Source: Siphonodentalium dalli
Lineage: Eukaryota; Mollusca; Scaphopoda; Gadilida; Siphonodentaliidae
NCBI GenBank assembly: GCA_032622095.1
Contig: CP136067.1
Location: 52,491,899-52,555,898 of the forward strand
Direction of reading: 5' to 3'
Length of the DNA: 64,000 nt
The notes under the pieces were generated by a model. That model worked only from the letters and a program-made list of their open reading frames with translations. It was not told the DNA's origin and made no database searches. Shown here piece after piece: positions 53,236 to 64,000 of the stretch. A program made the translations under genes and the position numbers. Position 1 is the first letter of the stretch. Each line of letters starts with the position of its first letter.

Positions 53236-55663
53236 ACTTTATAGTGTGTTTTCAGAACGAAAACAAAAATGAATAAAATCAACAAATTTGTAAATTAAAA
53301 AACAATTCAAACGTTGTTGTATTCCATGTCCCAGCCCGGACATATACACCAAATTTCAATAATATTCATTGAGAAACAACGGACAAAACGCTATATAACA
53401 CCCGTATACATATTTTATTCCGAGCCGGACTCATCCTCGGGTACATGTTATAGTAGGTACCGAATTGACACACGTCGACTGGGGCGAGTTGGCCCTGGGG
53501 CGATTAGGCCGATTCCGGCACCTTCTATAATTTACCGTATGTATCCGTTTACGCGTAGTTTACTTTAGAAAGTTCCGCAATTAATACCGTAAATAGAGCG
53601 ACCATATTTGACAGAGAATGCCTCTGTTATTGATTATCAAGTTGCTATACATTAAAAACGACAAATTCACATGCTCGTTCAAGCGCAGTAGTCTATTTTC
53701 CCCATGTTAAAGGACATCCACAAATACTAAATAACGCTAACCTACTGCCGAATGTTTTACACGACAATTGTTAACATATTTGGGCTGAATTCATCTGACG
53801 CGGTATTATTCCTCAAAATAAACAACAAACCCATCGTTACTTGGAAATGTAGTTTGGGCTAACATTTACATAAATCCTCCACATCATTTATTCGACACAC
53901 ACGTCAGATGAAAAACAGACATGAAGTAAACGGCCAAATTGGCCGAAATAACCCAATATATATAGCCGACATATATGGACCCGGCAACGTCACGCCAATA
54001 TTTCACGTGCTCATATACCCCCGATGTTCGCCGCACATTATTTTAAACCCCGCTGTCAAGGGTGATGGGGGGGGGGGCATGATTTGAACATGGCGTTGTA
54101 GCCAATCACATTGCTAATTACAACCGGATGTGGGGACAAGTTTATGTGTAATATGTTTTTCGCAGCATATCGTCAGTACATATATGGTAACACTGTCTGG
54201 CAATTACAGGATAAACTCTCTCTTTAAGAGGGAATGTAACCAAAACAGTCTGGTAGTAACTTTAAAAGCCCATAATAGATATGGTATGGTGCAAACGTCA
54301 TGTACCCCACAGCTTGTGAGTAATTGGATTATTGTCCGGACCACATTCTTTTCCGTTTCCAACCTATACAAATAGCAACTCCACATATAAACCACATACC
54401 CCAGCAAGCGATTGGCAAACTGGCCATAATACAAGAATAAGTTTGCCTGCTCTTTTTGTTGATCACACATCGGAGCTCAGCATGAATCCAACCACCGTCG
54501 CCATCTCTGGACAACCTGCAATGGCCTTATATATGCCTTGCGCATCTTACTGACTGAACCAAGGAGACTCCCACCACCCAATGACGCGATATACCACACG
54601 AATCACGCATGCGTACCCGCTCACTGTGCACTCCCCAGATACTCAAACGATGTTCCGGGGCTATCTTGCGTTTCATTTAATCAACTTGTGTACACTATCG
54701 AACCGAAGAGTGATAGCGATTGATAAATGTCCAGTTTTTAATTTCGCCGCACAATTGAACGCCATGTGGGTGTTCATTTCCTTGTCAGAATCTATGTACT
54801 TTCAATTCTCCGTGCAATTAAAACGACGGGGTCCGCGATCACCTGATTAGAGGCACAGAGCTACTGTTTGCCCACCGCCCTGAGCGGTTAGTGTTGGTTG
54901 TTTGTCCCCGTTGTGGTTGCTAGTCACGCGTTTGGACTGTGTCTGGAGCAATCTGATCAAAGTTGGAATTAACTCTTCTGACATGTTGCTCTCGGTATCG
55001 TTGAAAGTTTCTTTTGAGGCTGCGAGGAATTGCCGTTTTTCACATAGGTATCTATTTACCTGCGTCAACAAATGTATTGAATTGATTGAACTGCCAAGTA
55101 CATATGCGAACAGAGAACTCGTAGCGGAGCCATGCGCAATTGAGGCTTGAAGTTATTTCGAGCCATTGTTTCATGCAATATGTCAGGGAATAAATAACAT
55201 TGAACTGGTACAGGTACATGTAAATTTAGCATCGAGTATATATATGGCCAATATCTGAGCTTATACTGTACGGTGTGGGTTGTTTGGGCTGTTGTTTTCC
55301 TAAATAATGCCTCTCTCCACACAAGCGCACATACACCCGATGACTTCCAAACACTATGTGGTGTCGTATATAATTCCCTAAATTGTCCGTTGTATTGAAA
55401 GAAATAAATCATTGTGAAGTTACTTAAATTGAACACTAATTTTGAGGATGTTACGGAATATTAAATGTATTATTCGCGATGTGTTATTCAATAATTAAAT
55501 AAATATTAACCTGTTGTAACAGTGTGGTTATTAATATTGTCCACCATCAGAGAAACGTCAGTTTATTATAATTGTAAAATTCAATATAGATTGCATGCCA
55601 CTGAGTCATCAATAATTGAGGACAACCATAGCATGTATTTATGTATGCAAGAAACAAGATATA
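53236..55663. other. Non-coding stretch
   Basis: No gene is supported. A G-run (about 54067-54077) is present. The short open frames show no domain. Confidence 0.35.
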
Positions 55664-55672
55664 CATAAATAC

Positions 55673-58600
55673 CAGTTCTGATTAAAACCATACTCAGACT
55701 CTAAGGTCCGAATCGGCATCTCTGGTTATTCTAGACCAGGTTTAACTCCAGTTTAAACTAGGTTTAAGTAGGATTTAAACTTGGTTTTACTGTAGTTAAA
55801 CTAGGTTGTATGGGAGTGAAACTGGGTTTAGTGTAGTTAAACCCAGTTTTGTGATAAACTCAGTTCAAGTTTGTGGAATTCGATCTCAATTGAAACTAGG
55901 TTTTATTGACGTGATAAAGATATGGTAAGATTACTAAATGTTTGTGGTGAATTGGCTATATAATCATCAGTATAAGCTTAGGTCTATATGATGTATACGT
56001 ACCATACGTCTCGTCTCGAAAATATACCTTTAAATATACTTTGAAAAAACGTCAAATGTAAACCACCCTACCCCAGGTTTTACTAAAACCTAGTTTTTTG
56101 GGTTTAATTATTCGGCCGATTTTTTCCGCCCAGTATTGATGTTTCTTCGCGTATATGGGAGTGTTTATTTTGAATTGGAGGAGGCGTTGATGCGCGGGCG
56201 TTTGTCACTCAATGTACATGCAGGAGAGTCTGAGTGGAATTCGGGAAGGCGATGTCGGTACTTATGAGATAAATTCTAACAAAATATGTGCCAGTGTGAT
56301 GGATGATTTCTTGCTATATATATGTCTGTTTGCAATTCGCTCGTTCGGGTCTCGGTTTGGCGGCTGAGAGCATGGCGGGATCGGACTGATCAGATTGACA
56401 CGTTAGACACGAACATGACTTTTGAAACTGATTCCTTATTCACAAAAAGGTCTCTTTCGGCCAATTTGACGCATGTGTTGGTGGCCCGCCCAAATAACCA
56501 TCAGAGACACCACAGCCTTCACCCGGGGGAGGGTAACGGCTACCCTGAGTGGGTGGAGTATGGACTATGTTGGAGAACTGTAAGGATTTCGGCCAATTTG
56601 ATCGTATGGGTGGTGGCTCGCCCCAAATAACCCATAGAAACACCCCACCCTCACATCTGGGGGGGGGGGGTACCACCGAGGGGATGAACGTGGGATATGG
56701 ACCATTTTCGAGACTGGTAAGGATTTCGGCCAATTGACGGCATGGATGGATGGCCCGCTCAAATGTCCCATAGAAACAGCCCGTCCCTGAACGCTGGGGG
56801 GAACCACACCAGGAGGAGAAAATGGGGTATGGACCATTTTCGAGAACGGTAAGGATTTCGGTCAAATTTGACGTCAGCAGTGTTGGTAGCCCGCTCCAAC
56901 TACCCCCTAGAAACACCCTCACCCGGGGGTACCACCCCGAGGGTGTGAACTGGGGTATGGACCATTTTCGAGAACGGTGGGTGGCACATCCCAAATGCCC
57001 CCCCCCCCCCATCGAAACACCCCAACCCCCACCAGGACCCCATTTTCACCCGCTCGGGTAGAAACACCCGCGGTGAGGGTGGGGTGTTTCTATGGACTAT
57101 AGTTGAGGGCGGGCCGCCCACAAATGACGTCATATTGGCCGAAATCCTTACCGTTCTCGATAACAGTCCATACCCCATTCGGACACCCGGGTGAGGGTGT
57201 TTCTACGGGGTATATGGGGCGGGCCACCTACACATGCCGTAATATTGACCAACAGAGGCATGTTTTTGCGAATAATGAATAAAATGCTCCATACCCCATT
57301 TTCACCCCAGCAGGGTGGTACCCTCCAGGGATGAGGATAGGGTGTCTATAGGGGATATTTGGAGCAGGCCACACACCCCTCGGGTGGTAACCCACCCCAC
57401 CCGCCCGGATGTGAGGGGTGGGGTGTTTTATGGGTTATTTGAGGTACCCTTCCCCGGGGGTGAGGGTTGGTGCGTTTGGCGTACCCAATTTCCACCTCCT
57501 CGGTGGCACCCCCCCCCCCCCCCCGGGTGAGGGGTGGGTAGGGGTGGCTCTATGGTGTATTTTGATCGTGCCACCCACTCCTGCTGCCAAATTAATTAGC
57601 CTAAATCATTACCGTTCTCGAAAATGGTCCATACCACTGTTATCCCGGGGTGAGGGGTGATATTTATATCGGGTATTTTGGGCGAGCCACCCATTCATGC
57701 CGTCAAATTCGCCGAAATCCTTCCCGTTCTCAAAAATGGTCCATACCCCATTAATATCCGTCCGGATGGTACCCCCGGGGTGGTGGTGTTTCTATGGGGT
57801 ATTTGTGGCGGGCCCCCACCCATGCCCTCAAGAGATATTTTTGAGTTCCAAAAGTCATGTTCGTCCATGATATTAGATAATATCTAACCGCTACCCAACA
57901 GACCGTGCATTCGTCGTGATTTCTCAAAGCGCACGGGTTATATAGACTATATTATATAGCGACAACAGGTCGCGTGACCGGACAATGCATTGACAAGTAG
58001 CGATAATAAACAGACAGACCACGCCTCCTATCCTTGCAATTGGACAAGTGTGGCCCACAGGTAACGCAATCGACCAAATCTATGTCGTCCCAGCGGTGGA
58101 GAAAAACTTGGTTTTACTACTAAAACCCAGTTTACACTGCATGGTTGTTTAAACTAGGTCTAAACTGGAGATGCCGATTCGGACATAAAAGTACTGAGTC
58201 TGATTAAACCCGCTATCTGTCGCATTACTGTCTCTATAAATAACTTCCACAGACAACCCACTGCAGTATGACGTCACCGCCCACATTTGTCTTTCAAAAT
58301 AGCTTTGATTAACACAATGTAGTTCCGTTTTCATTTCCGCGGACTCTTTAAGCCAGTTCCTGGGATAATTGAAGCTACGTATTCTCTCAGAATATCTTCT
58401 GCGCCTTGTGACACAATTTTAACTGAGATTAATCACGTTTAACAAACTTTAAATGCGTTTATGACTCGAAACAAAATAATATTTACTTTGTTTAATTTCG
58501 AAGTTAACATCATGTGCCGGAAATTAAATAAATTTACGACATCGCGACTTCTAAATTATTCGGTAATAAATGTTGAATTTCTTATAACATTCAATTAAAT

Positions 58601-58928
58601 TACATATTAAATAAAAATGGTCAATTCTGCACTCGTTAAATACGCTTTTCAATGTTAAATTTGCTGTCGTAAGACTCTGAATTTGTAAACATTAGCCATG
58701 CGGCGGAATAGTTATTGTGCTATTTATAACTGGAATCGGCACCGGCTGAAAGAATTCCCCTAGTCTTGGGGATTCCATGCGACTATCGCCTGATTGGTTA
58801 CCTCGCGTTCTTGAGGATATTGTGATTGGCTGGCAATTACGTAATTCCTGCTGGGAGTAATGGAACCTCTACCCATTGTCATCAGACTCAGTACTTTTAG
58901 AGTCTGAGTATGGTTTTAATCAGAACTG
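55673..58928. mobile_element. 3.26-kb non-autonomous DNA transposon, 9-bp duplication
   Basis: A perfect 9-bp direct repeat, CATAAATAC, flanks the element (55664-55672 and 58929-58937). The first 32 bases, starting CAGTTCTGATTAAAACC, are the exact reverse complement of the last 32. Nine-base duplications are typical of Mutator-like elements, so this is a MULE-like non-autonomous element (inference). Inside the ends are many GTTTAAACTAGG-type repeats (55740-55870, 58100-58160) and a second inverted pair (CCGAATCGGCATCTC near 55707 and its complement near 58170). The centre is the minisatellite at 56440-57845. Confidence 0.88.
56440..57845. repeat. Head-to-head minisatellite inside the 9-bp element
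   Basis: These are diverged copies of the roughly 140-bp family at 38885-39960. Up to about 57000 they run in reverse (GAAATCC... seen as GGATTTCGGCCAA, then GGTCCAT as ATGGACC). From about 57050 they run forward (GGCCGAAATCCTTACCGTTCTC). The array thus flips orientation at its middle, preserving the overall inverted symmetry of the element. Confidence 0.75.
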
Positions 58929-58937
58929 CATAAATAC

Positions 58938-60822
58938 TAGATCATGCCATGAATGTATACTCGAGCTACGTCTACCAGTATATATACAAAACCTGGGAAC
59001 GTTTTGATGTTCTGACCTGTTCTAACAGGGAACTATATAACACTGAACAAACAAGGCAGGGAATATATTTATTTGCTAATACTTGTTCCTCGATAATCTA
59101 CTTCACATTAGGGGTGGTCCAGCTCGAGATTTCATGTTTTTATGTGACTTTTGTGAGCTGATATCGCAATAAACATTGAATTAATTACCAGGAAGAAATT
59201 CCATGATTGTAAGCGATGCGAATCAAAATTGCTCATGAAGTCACTCAAATCGTAACAGTTTGTGTTGGGACCATCATCTACAGTGAAATACATCAATAGA
59301 GTGCACAAACCGAATTATCGCTCCTAAATTGCTATTTCTTTGGCTTCGGAGGTAAACCATATTTGATTCGAGTCGAGGAACCCACCCGTCAAAGCTCAGA
59401 ATTATCAGATATCGATTTTTTTTAATCTGTTATTTTTCACCACCTGGAATATTTGCGGCCTGGCAAATATTCGACGAATGCTGACCGACATACTCTCCAA
59501 ATTGCGTTTGACAAAATGTTGATATATAACACTTTTTGGGCAATGATATAATTGATAGTGGTTAGCATTATTTTTTGTCAATTAATTGATTCTGATAACT
59601 GAATCGGCATTTCAAGAAATGTTGTTGTTGTAATCCGATGACTTGGGGACCATCGTGTACCATTAATGACCAGGTATTAACTAAGAATTACATTACGGGC
59701 ATGTACTGCGTTTTCAATGTTATCACCTTTCCTGTCACAACATCAAAAGGTTCCCATGTTTTATACAAATGGAATATATCTGCGTGCGTAGCTAGTTCTA
59801 AGAATAGAGATTCATGGCGTGATCTACCTAAAGACTCCATCGCATCCTTTATACTGTAGATGCGCATATAATCATTTCTGATGTATACTAATATATCGAT
59901 ATAGCATAGTTGACTTGACTTGAAACATATTTTATTTGTATAATATACAAAAGGGATTGAGGCACAAGTTTTTACAACTTACGAAGCCCCTCTCCCGATA
60001 CAATAATATTACATACATGTGATCAAGATGACGGTATATAAACGTATTTTTTACATGATGATCAGTTTAGAGATATATAATTTGTATTGCCTTCCAGAGG
60101 TTGTGTAGATTTGTGTTTAAAACAATGAGGCTACATTGTGAAAAAATAATAATAGTAGACAGTCATGAACTAGGTTATAATTTTTGTAGCGCTCTGGAAG
60201 ACAGTACCGACAATTGATAAGAACGTGCATGTTTGTGGGGGAGGTTGGTCCGTTTGTGAGATAACTGCCACATAAAAATTGAAATTTCGGAAGCACCTTT
60301 AAGTATATTCAGAAGTGATATACTTATGTATGTACATACACCTAAATATACACATGTACACATATATGGATCCGTATGGACACACATATACATACATATA
60401 ATATAAAATCTGTTAGGGTTCGATACGTTTAGTCGCGGTAATATATTGCTGTGTGATGTCAAATAGTCTCATATTTTTTTATTATAGCATAGTTGCTTTA
60501 ACCGGAGTGGTACAAACATGATGGCGTTGGCAGTAATGAGGCTATGCCGACCCATTTTATAGTCAACGTGATGTAGTTTCATCCTAGGGTGATATTAGTA
60601 TTGTGACATGTGACTGTTAATGTGCCAGATACACGCTTATAGGGGTTTCGGTTAACCAAAAATGAGTAAATATTAGCCCATTATACGTGTTGCTTCAAAT
60701 CGCGTCAAACCAGCCCCGAATGGCATCAAATGAGCCCAAAATATATTGACGGGTGCAAATGGTACGTACATTTACCGAGAATAATCGAGTAACAGTAGAG
60801 AATTAACAACCGAGAGCAAGTA
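58938..60822. other. Non-coding stretch
   Basis: No gene is supported. A short inverted segment, ATATTTGCGGCCTGGCAAATATT, lies near 59449-59472. Confidence 0.35.
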
Positions 60823-60826
60823 TTAA

Positions 60827-61274
60827 AGCCACAATCGTGGCGGTTTGCGCTCCAAAATACACATAATATTATTCGCTTTTGAATTTTTCTCAGTTTCGAA
60901 CTGGGTCGATAAATATCTGAACTACCTTTCTACGAGCATTATGTAACCCAAAAGTAGGCATTGAAGCAATGAAAAATACAACTATGAATACGGTGTTTGG
61001 GTCCCAAACACAAAACAGCCATGTGCGTTATTGTACACGACATGGGACAGAAAAGAGCGTTTCGTGGTAGTCTATTCCTGATACGGTAGCAATAAAGAGC
61101 GTTTGTCTGACTTTTGGCGAAATGTTGAAAATGGCTGTGAGATTGGCAAGTGTTTTTCAGAGCACATATATACGAAGCCGGTATATCAATAGTTGCTTTA
61201 TTTATCGATCTGTCGTGTCCGAAGCTCCAAACTACGTAGAAAAATAATTGGAGATTCGAATGAGCCATGTCCGT
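60827..61274 (+). mobile_element. TTAA-bounded miniature element, copy d
   Basis: TTAA lies at 60823-60826 and 61275-61278. It is very similar to copy c, with both GAGCGTTT motifs retained and a small duplication of GTTATTGTAC near 61027. Confidence 0.9.
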
Positions 61275-61339
61275 TTAAAATTTCATATACGCATCAAATA
61301 ACGTGTCATACTCAAAATATAAAAATGTTTACATGTATG

Positions 61340-61480
61340 CGTTTAACCGACATATACATACCAATTGCAATCGCTATACCAAACGGCGACATATATTTAA
61401 CCAACTGCAATCGCTATACCAAACGGCGACATATACTTAACCAATTCTATAATCGCTATACCAAACGGCGATCTCGTTTT
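61340..61480 (+). repeat. Tandem repeat, about 43-bp unit, 3 copies
   Basis: Each unit contains AATCGCTATACCAAACGGCGA followed by an AT-rich stretch with TTAACCAA. Confidence 0.8.
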
Positions 61481-61489
61481 AACATACAG

Positions 61490-61930
61490 CGTAGTACGCC
61501 GTGGCTAAACACCACCAGACCACTCATGTTGCGTCTGGTGGCGATTTTAGTGGCCAGGACAGTGTGGGGTGTCACGAAAATCCGAACACGCACAGACGGG
61601 GGTCGCAGCCACACAAAAGTGACGCCATTAACCCATTACTTGCCAGACTTCCAAGATTGTGCCTGCCACACAACAAGGCGCACATCCCGCCTCACCCTCC
61701 AAAGAAAATCCACACATATATATGTAGCGGATCTACCGTCGAAGAAACAAGGCAAATCGTCCAGCGAAGCCTGGAAAGAAACACCCGCCGTCGGCGAATA
61801 TGTTTGCCGCGAACGAGACTAACAGCCCGGACAGCCTTGTGGCCAGAAAAATACGAAGGTGTCACGAAAACCCATCCACGTGCGGCCACACATATGTGCT
61901 GCTTTCAACCCCTAACTTACGCTGATGGGG
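61490..61930 (+). repeat. Dispersed repeat unit, other pieces at 62400-62570 and 63000-63160
   Basis: Shared landmarks are AAGAAACAAGG, GTAGCGGA.CTACCGTC, AAGCCTG, CGACGAATATGTTT.CCGCGAA and GACGGGGGTCGC.GCCACAC. The second copy is split by the TTAA element at 62581-62996. No protein is recognised. Confidence 0.55.
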
Positions 61931-62400
61931 TCATTGTCACAAGGCATCGATCACATTCGTAGCCAGCTTTTTAAATCGATCACAAATTGATCCAGCTTTT
62001 CTATGGCGATCACATTTGTAGCCAGCTTTTCATATTCAGGCGAGCCTCAATGAACACGATCAGGTTAATCTCATTTTTCTGAGTTGATGGATGAACAACA
62101 ACTTGAATTTTGTTTTGATATTAGTTCATCTGATAACCTGAGGTTTCCGATCAATGTCGTTGCAATGCTCGGAATTATATTCCAATATAAGTTGATAAAC
62201 GAAGTCAGTTTTGGAGCATGACGTCGACATTTTAGTCACGAACGTGATGACGACATATTTCGCGCCATATAAAGCATTGAATTAGAAAAGCTGGCTACGA
62301 ATGTGATCGACGGTGAAAAAGCTGGCTACATTTGTGATCCATTTAAAACGCTGGCTACGAATGTGACAGGAGCCTTGTGAGAATAACCCAATCGGCCTAT
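61931..62400. mobile_element. Foldback element with iterated arms
   Basis: Three units of GATCACATTCGTAGCCAGCTTTT type (61948-62030) face three inverted units, AAAGCTGGCTACGAATGTGATC (about 62287-62370). Outside these, CACAAGGC and GCCTTGTG also pair. The middle has no gene. Confidence 0.65.
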
Positions 62401-62580
62401 CTTACCAGGGTTGAAAAGAAAATTGTGTCTGCAATAACAAGACATGCAGCCCGGACCTCATGTCATCCTCGTAACGCTAAGAACTCCACACATACAAAGG
62501 TAGCGGAACTACCGTCTACTACATTCACGAAGAAACAAGGGCGAATTGCCCACGCAAGCCTGTCAATTAAAGCCACATGG

Positions 62581-62996
62581 CGGTTTGCGCTCCAAAATAC
62601 ACATAATATTATTCGCTTTTGAATGTTTCTAGGTCGATAAATATCTTAACTACCTTTCTACGAGCATTCTGTAACCCAAAAAGACGCATTGAAATAATGA
62701 AAAATAGAACTGTGAATACGGTGTTTGGGTCCCAAACACAAACAGCCATTTGCAAGACACGGAACAGAAAAGAGCGTTCCGTGGTATTCTCTTCCTGATA
62801 TGGTAGCAATAAAGAGAGTTTGTTTGACTTCTGGTAAAGAGTTGAAAACGACTGTGACTTCTGCAAGTGTTTTTCAGAGCATATGAAACCGGTATGTCAA
62901 TAGTTCGTTTATTTGTCGACCTATCGTATCCGTCGCTCCAAATTATGTAGAAAAATTGAATGATCGAATGAGCTATATATGTCCGTTTAACTTTCG
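62581..62996 (+). mobile_element. TTAA-bounded miniature element, copy e
   Basis: TTAA lies at 62577-62580 and 62997-63000. This copy is slightly shorter than c and d, and one motif reads AATAAAGAGAGTTTG. It interrupts a repeat whose uninterrupted form is at about 61760-61830, which supports real insertion. Confidence 0.88.
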
Positions 62997-63160
62997 AAAT
63001 GCTGCCATCGACGAATATGTTTTCCGCGAATGAAGCTAGTAGTCCGGGCAACACCTCTGGTGTAGAGTGGTAATGTTAGTGGTGCGAATAGTGCAGTGTC
63101 AGGAAAATCAACACACGTGCGGACGGGGGTCGCGGCCACACAGATGTGCCTCTATTAACC

Positions 63161-64000
63161 GCTCAATAACACACTTACTACAAAAATATTCACCAATTTC
63201 GTGTAGCATAATTATGCTACTCAAATAATAATGTATTCACTAATATGTCAACCACGATTTATATGAAAAACCTGATTTATTTCACTTTGGCCATCGCGCT
63301 GTCCGTTGATTTATTTCCCCTTTGTCCTCAATTCACCTAGTCATTATAATAGGTATACCTGATTATTGTTTTACTGTGAGTGTTCTAATAACCATACCCA
63401 TGTAGACACATTGATCAATTATTAATCCCCCGATTACATGTAAGATGTTGTAAATAAATTTGCAGCAACCAGTTTGTTTGATATTTATTTATTTTACCAT
63501 GGCTGTGACGATTCGTCGCGATACGATACTGACGATAAAATATTTATTAAACGCATGTTCCGGAATCCTGCTGTTCCATATTTACACATCCGTATTAGTC
63601 CATGAGCCAGAACCGAGAATGGTACCATTTTGGTGGGCAAATTTTTTCAACATTTTTCACAAAGCTTATAATCTGAAGTTTATCTGAGTGCTGGGGCGCA
63701 CTGTGGCAGTGTAGCTTAGTGTGCAAAATGTGTGTTTCCATGGCAACAGAGGGTGTTTTTGACCAGTATAAAAATATGCCTATAATGGTAAACAACTAGA
63801 AAGCTTAATGCAGTAACTCTATCTTTGCATTGATATGGGGTGAAACCCTCGGTGAGCTTTCTTTTGGCATGGATGATTTCATCTTTCGAGGTCAATGTCA
63901 TACACAAAGGTCAAGGTCATTCACCAAAATATTAGCTTTTTCATATCGGGTCATACATTTTCTACCCACAGATTTTATATATCTGTTCTGAATACGTTAT
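63161..64000. other. Non-coding right edge
   Basis: No gene, RNA gene or repeat is recognised. Confidence 0.35.

Noticed and set aside
56322-57887. Open frames of up to 190 residues
   Set aside because: They are the same minisatellite composition inside the MULE-like element.
60939-61268. A minus-strand frame of about 80-130 residues conserved among copies at 40564, 49241, 60939 and 62650
   Set aside because: Conservation is explained by all copies being the same TTAA-bounded transposable family; frames differ in length and show no domain.
1-64000. tRNA, rRNA and CRISPR-like structures
   Set aside because: No tRNA box pairs with a cloverleaf, no rRNA-like sequence and no regularly spaced direct repeats with unique spacers were seen; the tandem arrays are satellites.

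Overview
The window looks like metazoan, probably marine-invertebrate, DNA. It is AT-rich and repeat-dense, with non-LTR retrotransposon remains, many non-autonomous DNA transposons and one long Polinton/Maverick. I found no convincing host protein gene, rRNA or tRNA, so the species cannot be named from the sequence alone. Almost all recognisable coding capacity belongs to the Polinton or to decayed LINEs.

The main feature is a Polinton at 5032-21309 (16.3 kb). A perfect 6-bp target duplication (CATGGA) bounds it, and its terminal inverted repeats are about 1.13 kb each and nearly identical, which suggests a fairly recent insertion. It looks essentially whole. A rightward block (6417-11848) carries the packaging ATPase, two small unknown proteins, an integrase with a chromodomain, a small membrane/PC4-like protein, a minor capsid candidate, a small basic protein, the major capsid protein and an adenain-type protease. 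Neighbouring genes in this block often overlap by 1-4 bases. A leftward pair (13331-12184) encodes a tandem PC4-like protein and a clear TBP-like protein with both TBP repeats. A 186-codon gene of unknown role lies on the other side of a very GC-rich minisatellite. Protein-primed DNA polymerase B fills most of 14820-19931 on the minus strand. The most unusual point is that the element appears to carry its own basal transcription factors.

Left of the Polinton (1-5031) are two pieces of a CR1-like LINE, a dispersed repeat whose relatives lie at about 725-960, 2370-3820 and 21440-23110, and a TTAA-flanked element. Right of it (21310-32658) are the third copy of that repeat with a small LINE-tail insertion, a foldback element (about 24290-27815) and the endonuclease part of a LINE (30640-32275).

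From 32659 to 38614 lies a 6-kb foldback element with long inverted arms and a GTA duplication, inserted in a tandem repeat whose other copies preserve the unfilled site. A roughly 140-bp minisatellite follows (38885-39960). The remainder holds the 3' half of another LINE (41965-43620, minus), five TTAA-bounded copies of one 420-460 bp family, two piggyBac-like miniature elements sharing four identical 69-bp palindromes, several hairpins and foldbacks, and a 3.26-kb element (55673-58928) with 32-bp terminal inverted repeats and a perfect 9-bp duplication, which contains the same minisatellite in head-to-head orientation.
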